DNA of 64,000 nt from Microbacterium sp. ProA8 (GTDB lineage: Bacteria > Actinomycetota > Actinomycetes > Actinomycetales > Microbacteriaceae), in NCBI RefSeq assembly GCF_039905635.1, contig NZ_CP157000.1, positions 2,790,001 to 2,854,000 of the forward strand. Reading direction: 5' to 3'. A program made the position numbers and the translations under genes. Shown here piece by piece: positions 26,073-39,182 of the stretch (positions within the stretch are counted from its first letter, which is position 1; each line of letters opens with the position of its first letter). The notes under the pieces are model-generated. The model was not told the DNA's origin. It was given only the letters and a program-made list of their open reading frames with translations, and did no database searches.

Positions 26073-27746
26073 GTGACGGATGCCCCGCTGCCCGCTGCCG
26101 GCCAGCACGGCGTCGACCCGCACGGTGTTGACCAGCACGGTGTTGACCAGCACGGTGTTGACCAGCACAGTGCCGACCCGCCCGCCGCGCCGCTCCTCCC
26201 CCCGGCACGACCGAGTCTCTACGACCGCTTCGCTCGCCGCCTGAGCGAGGACGCGCGCGCCCGGCGGCTGTACGCCTGGCTGGGGCCGGCGATCGTCCTG
26301 GTGATCGCCGCCGTGCTGCGCCTCTGGAACCTCGCCGCCGCGCACGACCTGATGAACCAGTTCGACGAGACGTACTACGTCAAGGACGCCTGGACGCTGC
26401 TGAACCTCGGGTACGAGGCATCCTGGCCCGGCGACGGCAACGAGAGGTTCCTGTCGGGCGAGCCCGACGTGTTCACCACGAATCCGGCGTTCGTGGTGCA
26501 TCCGCCGCTCGGCAAGTGGCTCATCGCCCTGGGCATGATGGTGCTCGGTCCCGAGTCCGGGTGGGGCTGGCGCATCACGACCGCGCTGCTCGGCATCGCC
26601 GCGGTGCTGGTGCTGATGCTCATCGCGAAGCGCTTGACGAAGTCGACCACCTTCGCCGTCGTCGCGGGGCTCCTCATGGCCGTCGACGGCCTCGCGATCT
26701 CGATGAGCCGCGTCGCGTTGCTCGACACCTCGCTGACCTTCTTCGTGCTGCTCGCCTTCCTGTTCGTGCTGCGCGATCGCGAGCGGACGATGGCGCGCAT
26801 CGCCGAGGCGGTCGCCGCACGCCACGACGGCGACGACCCGTCGACGGTGAGACAGACGTCGTGGGGACCTCTGCTGTGGAACCGGCCCTGGCTCATCGCG
26901 GCCGGTGCGGCACTGGGGGCCGCGACCGCGGTCAAGTGGTCGGGCGCGTGGGTGCTGGCGGGTCTCGGCATCTACCTCGTGGTGACGGATGCGCTGGCCC
27001 GCCGGCGGGCGGGGGTGGCGTACTGGCCGACGGATGCCGTGCGCCAGGGTCTCGTCACCTTCCTGCTGTTCGTCCCCGTCGCGGTGCTGGTGTACCTGGC
27101 GTCGTGGACCGGCTGGCTCGTCACCGACGGCGGGTACGACCGTCATGCCGGGAGCAATCCGCTCGAGAGCCTCTGGCTCTACCACGTGGCGATGTACACA
27201 TCGACCGCGGGGATCACCTCCGCGCACGCGTATGCGAGCCCCGCCTGGCAGTGGCCGCTGCTGATCCGGCCGACCGGCGTGTACTACCACCACGATGCGG
27301 TCGGCGTGAACGGATGCACCGTTCCGAACGGGTGCAGCGAAGTCATCGCGACGATGCCGAACCCGCTGATCTGGTACGCCGGAGTGGTCGCGGTGCTCTA
27401 CCTGGCGTACCGCTTCGTGGTATCCCGCGACTGGCGCTACGCCCTCGTGCTCACCGGCATCGCCGTCACGTACGTCCCCTGGCTGTTCCTGCCCTCGCGC
27501 ACGGTGTTCCAGTTCTACACCGTGCTCATCCTGCCCTTCATGCTGCTGGCGCTGACGTTCGCGCTCAAGGACATCGCCGGGCCCCCGACAGCGGACACCT
27601 ACCGCCGTCTGACGGGTCAGCGTCTGGTCCTGGTGTTCCTGGGGGTCGCGCTGGCGCTCTCGGCCTTCTGGTACCCGGTCATCTCGGCGGTCAACGTGCC
27701 GTACGACTTCTGGCACATGCACATGTGGCTCGACAGCTGGGTCTGA
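26073..27746 (+). CDS. pmt: Dolichyl-phosphate-mannose--protein mannosyltransferase (Pmt, GT39)
   Basis: Polytopic membrane glycosyltransferase of 557 aa that transfers mannose from polyprenyl-phosphate-mannose to exported proteins at the membrane. The first outer loop carries the GT39 catalytic acidic motif FDETYYVKDAWT (about residues 97-108) and a second conserved HPPLGKWLIALG. About 11 helices are predicted, and the C-terminus has the PMT_4TMC four-helix block ending near YDFWHMHMWLDSWV. The extreme N-terminus is unusual: five tandem H-G-V-D-Q/P units encoded by a 15-bp minisatellite. Start is GTG with a leaderless -10 box. The divergent partner is rsmI, as in Mycobacterium. Confidence 0.93.
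   Translation: MTDAPLPAAGQHGVDPHGVDQHGVDQHGVDQHSADPPAAPLLPPARPSLYDRFARRLSEDARARRLYAWLGPAIVLVIAAVLRLWNLAAAHDLMNQFDETYYVKDAWTLLNLGYEASWPGDGNERFLSGEPDVFTTNPAFVVHPPLGKWLIALGMMVLGPESGWGWRITTALLGIAAVLVLMLIAKRLTKSTTFAVVAGLLMAVDGLAISMSRVALLDTSLTFFVLLAFLFVLRDRERTMARIAEAVAARHDGDDPSTVRQTSWGPLLWNRPWLIAAGAALGAATAVKWSGAWVLAGLGIYLVVTDALARRRAGVAYWPTDAVRQGLVTFLLFVPVAVLVYLASWTGWLVTDGGYDRHAGSNPLESLWLYHVAMYTSTAGITSAHAYASPAWQWPLLIRPTGVYYHHDAVGVNGCTVPNGCSEVIATMPNPLIWYAGVVAVLYLAYRFVVSRDWRYALVLTGIAVTYVPWLFLPSRTVFQFYTVLILPFMLLALTFALKDIAGPPTADTYRRLTGQRLVLVFLGVALALSAFWYPVISAVNVPYDFWHMHMWLDSWV
26106..26180 (+). repeat. 15-bp minisatellite in the pmt 5' coding region
   Basis: Five head-to-tail 15-bp units. The three central copies are identical (CACGGTGTTGACCAG), while the first and last copies differ at a few positions. 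The units encode HGVDP, HGVDQ three times, and HSADP. The local base composition (GTGTTGA) is less GC-rich than the surrounding gene, and unit-number changes would stay in frame. Confidence 0.9.
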
Positions 27747-27758
27747 AGCGGTGTCGGT

Positions 27759-29642
<1,884 letters not shown>

Positions 29643-29670
29643 GGCATCCGCTCCTTCCGCTGTCGGGCGG

Positions 29671-32265
<2,595 letters not shown>

Positions 32266-32269
<4 letters not shown>

Positions 32270-32562
32270 GCGGATTCTCCCAGCACGGATCGGAGGGTCT
32301 CGACGTAGTCCTCGAAGGCGCGTCGCCCCTGTTTGGTGAGAGCCAGATACGTCACCGGCGTGCGCCCGCGGTGGGTCTTGTCGACCGCGACGTACCCCGC
32401 CTCCTCGAGCTTGCGCAGGTGCGTCGACAGATTCCCGGCGGTCATGTCGAGCAGTTCCTGCAGGCGCGGGAAGGTGATGCTCTCGCCCGCATCGAGCGTC
32501 GCCAGCGCCGCGGTGATGCGCAGTCGCGCGGCGGCGTGGATGACAGGATCGAGCTCACTCAT
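32266..32562 (-). CDS. Small winged-helix transcriptional regulator (HTH_34/ArsR-MarR-like)
   Basis: DNA-binding protein of only 98 aa, a single winged-helix domain. The recognition region is FPRLQELLDMTAGNLSTHLRKLEEAGYV (about 31-58), read here as helix FPRLQELLDMT plus helix TAGNLSTHLRKLEEAGYV, followed by a basic wing VDKTHRGRTPVTYLALT. This matches HTH_34-type regulators commonly encoded next to ABC-2 exporters. The ATG at 32562 is used because a longer frame would add 22 proline- and cysteine-rich residues unlike the family. It overlaps the upstream membrane protein gene by 8 nt and the ATPase gene by 4 nt. I infer autoregulation through the ACTTTG-N5-CAAAGT palindrome at the operon promoter. 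Confidence 0.88.
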
Positions 32563-33256
32563 CGACGTCCTCGGCGGGCTCGGGACGGCGGCGGCTCTCG
32601 CGCAGCCACAGCCAGGCGACCAGCGCACCCAGCAGGAAGACGCCGCCGCCGGCCAGCGCGAAGACCAGGTAGTGGGTGGGATAGCCGAAGAAGGGGGCGA
32701 CCGCCGCGACGAGGAGGATCCATCCGCCCATGGCGATCGACTGCCAGTTGCGCCAGATCCCGCCCGCCAGCACGTACATGATGCCGACGAAGATCGTCGC
32801 CGACGTCGGGTAGTAGATGCTGCCCAGCTCCGGCGGCATCCCGTTCACCACCAGTGCGCGACCGAGCGCCATGATCGCGAGGAATCCGATCGGCCACGTG
32901 AGCCCGAACACGATGCCCGTCCACGCGGCGCCGGGAGCCTGACGGATGCCGCGGCCCATCCGCGCCCCCACGACGGCGCTCACGACCAGGGCGCCCGCCA
33001 TGAGGATGACGAAGGCCACGGCGGCGACCGCGATGGGGATCGCGAAGGTGGGCCGCGCCCCGTCGATCATCCACAGCAGCAGGAATCCGACGAACCACGC
33101 CACTCCCCAGCCGAGCAGGATGACCGGGACCCCTGCGGCGAGGCGCCGGCTCATCCGTGCCTGCTCGGAGCGGACGAGCTCCAGCATCGCAGCGACCTCG
33201 CGCGGATCGTCGCGCATGTCGTCGCCCGCACCGGCGGGCGGGTCGGGAAGGGTCAT
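32555..33256 (-). CDS. Multi-spanning membrane protein of unknown function
   Basis: Protein of 233 aa with six to seven predicted helices (first at about 42-63, last at about 195-218) and charged ends. The N-terminus contains a short amphipathic stretch (EVAAMLELVRSEQARMSRRL) before the first helix. I do not recognise a named family. Homologues of this type are commonly encoded beside small HTH regulators and ABC-2 exporters. It overlaps the CPBP gene by 4 nt and the regulator gene by 8 nt, so it is a fixed member of this operon. Possible roles are an accessory subunit or immunity-like factor of the exporter; neither is demonstrated. Confidence 0.75.
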   Translation of the reverse strand: MTLPDPPAGAGDDMRDDPREVAAMLELVRSEQARMSRRLAAGVPVILLGWGVAWFVGFLLLWMIDGARPTFAIPIAVAAVAFVILMAGALVVSAVVGARMGRGIRQAPGAAWTGIVFGLTWPIGFLAIMALGRALVVNGMPPELGSIYYPTSATIFVGIMYVLAGGIWRNWQSIAMGGWILLVAAVAPFFGYPTHYLVFALAGGGVFLLGALVAWLWLRESRRRPEPAEDVDE

Positions 33257-34074
33257 GATGCTCCGTTCGCGAGAAGGAAGGGCACGGCGAGGGCGGGGAG
33301 CGAAGTGAGCAGGTCCACCAGGAAGTGGGCGACGATGATGGGCAGCAGCCGTCGCTGTCGCCACGCGATGAGACCGGAGCCCACTCCCCACACGAAGAAG
33401 GCGCACGCGTAGACCAGCACCGCGTCGGGCGTCGGCGCGTACCAGACGTGCTGCAGCCCGTAGAAGGCCGATGCCACGAGGATCGCGGCGACCACCGGCA
33501 TCCGTCTCGTCAGATCCTGCTGCGCCGTGCCGCGGTACAGCAGCTCTTCAGCGGGCGCGTTCAGCGGCGCGAAGGTCAGGACGGCGACGACGGCCAGCAC
33601 CGCGGCGACCGCCGGAGAGAGAGGGAAGCTCGCCTCGGGATCGAAGAACACCGTCTCGAACGCGACGTACATGGCGTCGCCGTGCAGCAGCGCCATCACC
33701 AGCATGACGGTCAGCGTGAACGGCACGTAGAGCACCACCAGCCACAGCAGGCCCCACAGGATGTCGCGGCCGAGCCGGCCGCGGCGGTAGCCGACGAGGT
33801 CGCCCACGCGGCGGCCCTGCGACCGCAGCCGCCGGACGACGAGCGCGAGGCACACGAGGTTGACCGGCAGCATCGCGATCGCGGCGAACATCGGCGGCAA
33901 GGGGTACGGCATCCACTCCGCGGTGACGCCCACCACGAGCCACGCCAGGGTGCAGGCCGCCGCGACCAGCGCCACGCGCAAGGCCGGCAGCCCGATGCCC
34001 CAGGCGAGCGCACCGTCGCCGTTCCGCGGGCGCGGGCGCGGCGGCGCCGATCCGCGGTTCGTGTCGATGGCCAT
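33253..34074 (-). CDS. CPBP family intramembrane glutamic endopeptidase
   Basis: Membrane protease of 273 aa with about eight helices. The CPBP (Abi/CAAX) motifs are all present: EELLYRG (EExxxR, about residues 188-194), FYGLQHVWY (FxxxH, about 216-224) and HFLVD (about 256-260). Family roles include prenyl-protein processing in eukaryotes and bacteriocin maturation or self-immunity in bacteria. It is the first gene of the five-gene operon. The ATG at 34074 is supported by a TACAAA -10 box ending 6 nt upstream; an earlier in-frame ATG-like start would overlap the promoter and operator. Confidence 0.9.
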   Translation of the reverse strand: MAIDTNRGSAPPRPRPRNGDGALAWGIGLPALRVALVAAACTLAWLVVGVTAEWMPYPLPPMFAAIAMLPVNLVCLALVVRRLRSQGRRVGDLVGYRRGRLGRDILWGLLWLVVLYVPFTLTVMLVMALLHGDAMYVAFETVFFDPEASFPLSPAVAAVLAVVAVLTFAPLNAPAEELLYRGTAQQDLTRRMPVVAAILVASAFYGLQHVWYAPTPDAVLVYACAFFVWGVGSGLIAWRQRRLLPIIVAHFLVDLLTSLPALAVPFLLANGAS

Positions 34075-34078
34075 GAGA

Positions 34079-34095
34079 ACTTTGTACTGCAAAGT
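34079..34095. promoter_or_regulatory. Palindromic operator ACTTTG-N5-CAAAGT overlapping the operon -10 box
   Basis: ACTTTG (34079-34084) and CAAAGT (34090-34095) are perfect 6-bp inverted arms with a 5-nt spacer. The minus-strand -10 box TACAAA (34081-34086) lies inside the left arm, so a bound regulator would block promoter opening. The AT-rich palindrome is conspicuous in this GC-rich region. The likely ligand is the winged-helix protein of the same operon. Confidence 0.7.
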
Positions 34096-34109
34096 CCTCT
34101 GCAGCACAA
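34081..34109 (-). promoter_or_regulatory. Promoter of the CPBP-ABC operon (leaderless)
   Basis: Reading the minus strand: -35 TTGTGC (34109-34104), a 17-nt spacer, -10 TACAAA (34086-34081), 6 nt, then ATG at 34074. This is the only leaderless promoter of the window where a recognisable -35 box at ideal spacing can also be seen. Confidence 0.65.
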
Positions 34110-34179
34110 CCCTCTTTGCGCGGCCAGCGCCGTCGGATGTGACGTGACAGGCAGTGGCTGATCGGCCCGCCGAACGGGA

Positions 34180-34185
34180 TACGAT
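34180..34185 (+). promoter_or_regulatory. hrpA: Possible -10 box of hrpA
   Basis: TACGAT ends 8 nt before the ATG at 34194, predicting a leader of one or two nucleotides at most. No ribosome site is obvious in the spacer CGAAGGCT, although AAGG is present. Confidence 0.4.
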
Positions 34186-34193
34186 CGAAGGCT

Positions 34194-37100
34194 ATGTCTG
34201 CGCCCGCACCCGTCATCTCGTTCCCACCGGAGCTTCCTGTCAGCGCCGCGCGGGACGAGATCGCGCGCGCGATCCGCGACAACCAGGTCGTCATCGTCGC
34301 CGGCGCCACCGGATCGGGCAAGACGACCCAGCTCCCCAAGATCGCGCTGCAGCTCGGCCGTACGCGGATCGCCCACACCCAGCCCCGCCGCATCGCGGCC
34401 CGGACCATCGCCGAGCGCATCGCCGAGGAGATGCAGGTGCCGCTCGGCTCGACCGTCGGCTACAAGGTGCGCTTCACCGACAAGGTGTCGGAGGAGACGC
34501 GCATCGCCCTGGTGACCGATGGGATCCTCCTCAACGAGATCCACCGCGACCGGCTGCTGCGCCGCTACGACATGGTCATCGTCGACGAGGCCCACGAGCG
34601 GTCCCTCAACGTCGACTTCCTCCTCGGGTATCTGCGGCGGATCCTCCCGAAGCGCCCCGACCTCAAGGTGGTCATCACCAGCGCGACGATCGACCCGCAG
34701 AGCTTCGCCGAGCACTTCGCGAAGCCCGACGGCACCCCGGCGCCGATCATCGAGGTGTCGGGACGCACCTACCCGGTGGAGATCCGCTACCGCCCGCCCG
34801 CGCTGCCCACCAGAGAGGCGGACGAGTCCGACGACGTCGACGGCATCACGACGGCGCTCCGCGAACTCGACCGTGAGCCTGCAGGCGACGTGCTGGTCTT
34901 CCTGCCGGGTGAGGCCGAGATCCGCGACGCCGCGGACGCGGTGCGGGGCATGTACGCGAAGGATGCCGCCCCCACCGAAGTACTGCCGCTGTACGGGCGG
35001 CTGTCGGCGGCCGAGCAGCACCGCGTGTTCGAGCGGTCGCAGGTGGCCGGCATCCGTCGACGTGTGATCCTCGCGACGAACGTGGCGGAGACCAGCCTGA
35101 CGGTGCCCGGGATCCGATACGTCGTCGACACCGGCACGGCGCGCATCTCGCGGTACAGCAACCGCAGCAAGGTGCAGCGTCTGCCGATCGAGGCCGTGTC
35201 GCAGGCGTCCGCGCAGCAGCGCTCCGGCCGCGCGGGACGCACCAGCGACGGCATCGCGATCCGGCTGTACTCCGAGGAGGACTTCGACAGCCGGCCCGAG
35301 TTCACCGAGCCGGAGATCCTGCGGACGAGCCTGGCCTCGGTCATCCTGCAGATGCTGTCGCTCGGGTTCGGCGACATCTCGTCGTTCCCGTTCCTCACCC
35401 CGCCGGACTCCCGCGGCGTGAAGGCGGCGTTCGACCTGCTGGTCGAGCTCGGCGCCGTGCGCCCTTCCGGAGGCACGGGGACCGGGGCACGTGCCGGATC
35501 CTCGGGCGACGGCCGCACTCACCCGACGCTCACCGACCTCGGCCGCGAGATCGCGCGCCTGCCGATCGATCCCCGATTCGCGCGCATGCTCATCGAGGCT
35601 CGCCGCACCGGGGTCCTCCGCGACGTGCTGGCGATCGTCGCGGGGCTGTCCATCCAGGATGTGCGCGAGCGCCCCGAAGACCGGCGCGAGGAGGCCGACC
35701 GCCTGCACGCGCGGTTCACCGACCCCACCAGCGACTTCGTCAGCCTCCTGAACCTCTGGAACCATCTGCAGGACAAGCAGGCCGAGCTCGGCTCGAGCGC
35801 GTTCCGACGGCTGTGCCGCGCCGAGCACCTCAACTACGTGCGCGTCCGCGAATGGGCCGACGTGCACCGGCAGCTGAGCACCCTGGTGAAGGCTCCGCGC
35901 CCTTCGACCGGCTCAGGGACCGTTCGCGGAGGCGCAGGGACCGTTCACGGAGGCGCCGCCGACGCCGACGAGATCCACAAGGCGATCCTCTCGGGACTGC
36001 TGTCGCAGCTCGGGATCCTGGACGAGCGCACGACCGGCAGCGCCGCACGCGGACGATCCTCCGATCGCTCCGACCGCGCCGACCAGCGCCGCAGCGCCGA
36101 GTACGTGGGCTCGCGCGGCACGCGCTTCGCGATCTTCCCGGGCTCGGGGCTCAAGAAGAAGCGCCCGAGCGCGGTGATGGCGGCCGAGGTCGTCGAGACC
36201 AGCCGGCTGTTCGCCCGCACGGTCGCCGCGATCGACCCGGAGTGGGCCGAGCCGCTGGCGGGCGACCTCGCCAAACGCTCGCTGAGCGAGCCGCACTGGT
36301 CCAAGGCGGCGGGTGCGGCATCCGCCTACGAGAAGGTCACGCTGTTCGGGCTCGAGATCGTGCCGAAGCGCCGGGTGCAGCTCGCGCGATTCGACCGCCC
36401 TTTCGCGCGTGAGCTGTTCCTGCGCCACGCGCTGGTCGAGGGCGACTGGGACTCGACGCACCTCGACAAGCGCCTCACCGCCTTCGAGCGGCGCAACCTG
36501 GAACTGCGCCGGCGCCTCGAGAAGGTCGAAGAGCGCGAGCGGCGCCGCGACATCCTGGTGGGCGACGAGGCCGTGTACCGCTTCTACGACGCGCGGATCC
36601 CCCGCGACGTCTTCGACGCGCGGTCGTTCGAGGCGTGGTGGCGGGACGCCTCCGCCCGCACGCCGCGCCTGTTGGACATGACCGAGGCCGACCTCGTCGA
36701 CGAGGCCTCGCGCGGCGACGAGCGCGACTTCCCGGCGCGGTGGACGCAGGGCGACCAGGTGCTGTCGCTGGCGTACCGCTTCGAACCCGGCGCCCCTGAC
36801 GACGGCGTCACGGCGGTCGTGCCGCTCGCACTCCTCGCCCAGCTGCGCCCTGACGGGTTCGACTGGCAGGTGCCGGGCATGCGCGACGAGCTCATCACGG
36901 CCCTGCTGCGCTCGCTTCCCAAGTCGATCCGCCGCCACGTCGTGCCCGCCGCAGACTGGGCCGCCACCTTCTCGGCCGACCTCGCCGGGCAGGGTCCGGA
37001 GGCCCGCGACGGCCTGCCGCCGACGGGGCTGCGTGAGGCCCTCGCCGCGCGCATCCAGCGGGTCGCGAGTCAGCCGGTGAGCGCCGCCGACTTCGAGATG

Positions 37101-38201
37101 GAGCGCGTGCCCGGTCACCTGCAGGTCTCGTTCCGCGCGGTCGACGAACGGGGCCGTGCCGTCGGCTCGGATCGCGACCTCACGGCCCTTCAGGCGCGGC
37201 TCGCCGACCGGGCCCGGGCATCGGTCTCACGCTCGCTCAGCGCCCGGGCGCCGGCGTCCGGACCGGCGGCGGGCTCGCCGGCACCGCGAGCGGCGGCCGC
37301 GCCCGGGGCTGCGGCGCGTCCCGAGTCGACGTTCGCCGAGCGCTCCGGCCTGACCGCCTGGACGTTCGGCGACCTCCCCGAGGTGGTCGACACGAAGGTC
37401 GCCGGCGGCGTCGTGCGCGGCTACCCCGCGCTCGTCGACGAGAACGCCTCGGTGGCCGTCCGCGTCGAGACCACCCCCGAGGCGGCGGCCCGTGCCACGC
37501 GGGCCGGTGTACGGCGCCTCGTGCTGCTGTCGGTTCCCTCACCCACGGCGTACGTGCTCGAGCACCTGACCTCCGCCGAGAAGCTCGCGCTCGCGGCATC
37601 CCCGTATCCGTCGGCGAAGGCGCTGATCGAGGACTGCCGCGTGGCGGTGGCGGATGCCGTCATCATGCGCACTGCGGCGAACGAGCCGGTGCGCACGCGG
37701 GCCGGCTTCGAGGCGGTGCGGGACGCGTTCTCGAGCGCCGTCGTGGACGAGCTCTTCCAGACCGTGTCGCTGGCCGCGCGGATCCTCACGGCGTCGCGCG
37801 AGGTCGAGAAGGCGATGCGCGACGGCAATTCGCTGACGCTGCTCGGCGCCCTCAACGACGTCAAGGGCCAGCTCGCGGGTCTGGTGTTCGCGGGCTTCGT
37901 GTCGCGCACCGGCACGGCCCGCCTCGCGCACCTGCCGCGCTACCTGCGCGGCGCGCTCGACCGCGTGCGCACGCTCGCCGACAATCCGGGCCGCGACCGG
38001 CAGCGGATGACGGAGTTCGAGCGCGCCGCGACCGTCTTCGCCGAGGCGGGCGGCACCATCCCGCCGCTCGATGGCGCTCCGGCGCCACTCGTGCACGCAC
38101 GGTGGCTTCTCGAGGAGTACCGTGTGAGCCTGTTCGCGCAGTCGCTCGGCACGGCGGAGCCCGTCTCGCTGCAGCGCATCCAGAAGTCCCTGCGGGAATA
38201 G
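34194..38201 (+). CDS. hrpA: ATP-dependent RNA helicase HrpA
   Basis: DEAH-box helicase of 1335 aa, the usual length for bacterial HrpA. Motif I is GATGSGKTT (about residues 38-46), motif II DEAH in VIVDEAHERS (about 129-138), motif III SAT, and motif VI QRSGRAGR (about 342-349). A helicase-associated domain and OB-like region follow, and the second half carries the DUF3418 domain of HrpA. Two low-complexity glycine-rich linkers interrupt it, at about 424-442 and 566-590; the second contains a REP-like palindrome and a 21-bp tandem duplication. HrpA proteins unwind RNA and rescue stalled or collided ribosomes in E. coli. It is divergent from the CPBP operon, with 119 nt between starts. Confidence 0.94.
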   Translation: MSAPAPVISFPPELPVSAARDEIARAIRDNQVVIVAGATGSGKTTQLPKIALQLGRTRIAHTQPRRIAARTIAERIAEEMQVPLGSTVGYKVRFTDKVSEETRIALVTDGILLNEIHRDRLLRRYDMVIVDEAHERSLNVDFLLGYLRRILPKRPDLKVVITSATIDPQSFAEHFAKPDGTPAPIIEVSGRTYPVEIRYRPPALPTREADESDDVDGITTALRELDREPAGDVLVFLPGEAEIRDAADAVRGMYAKDAAPTEVLPLYGRLSAAEQHRVFERSQVAGIRRRVILATNVAETSLTVPGIRYVVDTGTARISRYSNRSKVQRLPIEAVSQASAQQRSGRAGRTSDGIAIRLYSEEDFDSRPEFTEPEILRTSLASVILQMLSLGFGDISSFPFLTPPDSRGVKAAFDLLVELGAVRPSGGTGTGARAGSSGDGRTHPTLTDLGREIARLPIDPRFARMLIEARRTGVLRDVLAIVAGLSIQDVRERPEDRREEADRLHARFTDPTSDFVSLLNLWNHLQDKQAELGSSAFRRLCRAEHLNYVRVREWADVHRQLSTLVKAPRPSTGSGTVRGGAGTVHGGAADADEIHKAILSGLLSQLGILDERTTGSAARGRSSDRSDRADQRRSAEYVGSRGTRFAIFPGSGLKKKRPSAVMAAEVVETSRLFARTVAAIDPEWAEPLAGDLAKRSLSEPHWSKAAGAASAYEKVTLFGLEIVPKRRVQLARFDRPFARELFLRHALVEGDWDSTHLDKRLTAFERRNLELRRRLEKVEERERRRDILVGDEAVYRFYDARIPRDVFDARSFEAWWRDASARTPRLLDMTEADLVDEASRGDERDFPARWTQGDQVLSLAYRFEPGAPDDGVTAVVPLALLAQLRPDGFDWQVPGMRDELITALLRSLPKSIRRHVVPAADWAATFSADLAGQGPEARDGLPPTGLREALAARIQRVASQPVSAADFEMERVPGHLQVSFRAVDERGRAVGSDRDLTALQARLADRARASVSRSLSARAPASGPAAGSPAPRAAAAPGAAARPESTFAERSGLTAWTFGDLPEVVDTKVAGGVVRGYPALVDENASVAVRVETTPEAAARATRAGVRRLVLLSVPSPTAYVLEHLTSAEKLALAASPYPSAKALIEDCRVAVADAVIMRTAANEPVRTRAGFEAVRDAFSSAVVDELFQTVSLAARILTASREVEKAMRDGNSLTLLGALNDVKGQLAGLVFAGFVSRTGTARLAHLPRYLRGALDRVRTLADNPGRDRQRMTEFERAATVFAEAGGTIPPLDGAPAPLVHARWLLEEYRVSLFAQSLGTAEPVSLQRIQKSLRE
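35900..35955 (+). repeat. REP-like palindrome plus 21-bp tandem repeat inside hrpA
   Basis: CCCTTCGACCGGCTCAGGGA (35900-35919) has CCCT/AGGG ends and resembles the CTTCGACAGGCTCAGGG-type dispersed palindromes found in intergenic regions of many bacteria. It runs into two 21-bp direct units (35914-35934 and 35935-35955) that differ at one base. Both are translated in frame as a Gly/Ser/Thr-rich linker of HrpA. Confidence 0.7.
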
Positions 38202-38228
38202 CCGCCGACGACAGGAGTTGCCCACGCC

Positions 38229-39170
38229 ATGACCACTGCGATCGTGTACACCGAGTTCGGCGGCCCCGAGGTGCTGCGGGAGGTCTCCGTCCCCGAGCCC
38301 GTGCCGGGTCCCGACGAGGTCGCGATCCGCGTCACCGCGGCAGGCGTCAACCCGATCGATGCGAAGCTGCGCTCGGGCGCACGGCCGTCGGGCGAGATCA
38401 CCGAGCCGCGGCGCGTGGGCGGCGACGGCGCAGGCGTCGTGATCGCGGTCGGCGACGACGTCGACGGGTTCCGGGCCGGCGACCCGGTGGTCTTCGCGGG
38501 CGCGTCCGGTGCGTACGCCACCGAGCTGGCGGTCCCCGCGGGGCGGGTCTTCGCCCGGCCGCCGCAGGTGAGCGCCGCCGAAGGCGCCGCGCTCGGCATC
38601 CCGGTCGGCACCGCCTACCAGACGCTGCGCTCGCTGGGGGTCGGCAGCGGCGACACCCTCCTGGTGCACGGCGGATCGGGTGCCGTCGGGCAGGCGCTCA
38701 TCCAGCTCGCAGTGCTGTGGGGCGCGAGCGTGGTCGCGACGTCGTCCGAGCGCCGGTTCGACCGCGTGAGTGCGCTCGGCGCCATCCCCGTCGCGTACGG
38801 CGAAGGGCTCGCCGAACGCGTGCGCGACGCCTCCCCGCACGGCCTGACCGTCGCCGTCGACGCCGCCGGCACCGATGAGGCGCTCGAGACGTCGATCGAG
38901 CTGGTGCCCGACCGGCAGCGGATCGCGACGCTGGTGCGCGGACGGGATGCCGCGGGCCTCGGCATCCGTGCGTTCTCGGGCGGGTCTCCCCAGCCGCTCA
39001 CCGCTCAGCAGCAGGTGTGGCGCACCGAGGCGGTGCCGGTGACGGTCGCCCTGATGGCGGCGGGGCTCTTCTCGGTGGAGCTCGGCCCGTCGTTCGCCCT
39101 CGCCGACGCGGCAGACGCGCACCGCGCGATCGAGGCGGGCGTCGACGGCAAGATCACCCTCGTGCCCTGA
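38229..39170 (+). CDS. NADP-dependent quinone/zeta-crystallin-type oxidoreductase
   Basis: Medium-chain dehydrogenase/reductase of 313 aa without the structural or catalytic zinc ligands, like Qor. The N-terminal GroES-like fold opens YTEFGGPEVLREVSVPEP, with AAGVNPIDAKLRSG (about 38-51). The Rossmann nucleotide site is LLVHGGSGAVGQALIQLA (about 144-161). Substrates of such enzymes include quinones and enals; specificity is not deducible. AGGAG lies 12 nt before the ATG, 27 nt after hrpA, so it may be co-transcribed with hrpA. It is convergent with the rhodanese gene (12-nt gap). Confidence 0.88.
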   Translation: MTTAIVYTEFGGPEVLREVSVPEPVPGPDEVAIRVTAAGVNPIDAKLRSGARPSGEITEPRRVGGDGAGVVIAVGDDVDGFRAGDPVVFAGASGAYATELAVPAGRVFARPPQVSAAEGAALGIPVGTAYQTLRSLGVGSGDTLLVHGGSGAVGQALIQLAVLWGASVVATSSERRFDRVSALGAIPVAYGEGLAERVRDASPHGLTVAVDAAGTDEALETSIELVPDRQRIATLVRGRDAAGLGIRAFSGGSPQPLTAQQQVWRTEAVPVTVALMAAGLFSVELGPSFALADAADAHRAIEAGVDGKITLVP

Positions 39171-39182
39171 CGGCCCTCCTGG

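Noticed and set aside
26106..26180. Tandem 15-bp units considered as a CRISPR-like array
   Set aside because: Units are contiguous without spacers and in frame inside pmt; the same holds for 43382-43471. No cas genes are present.
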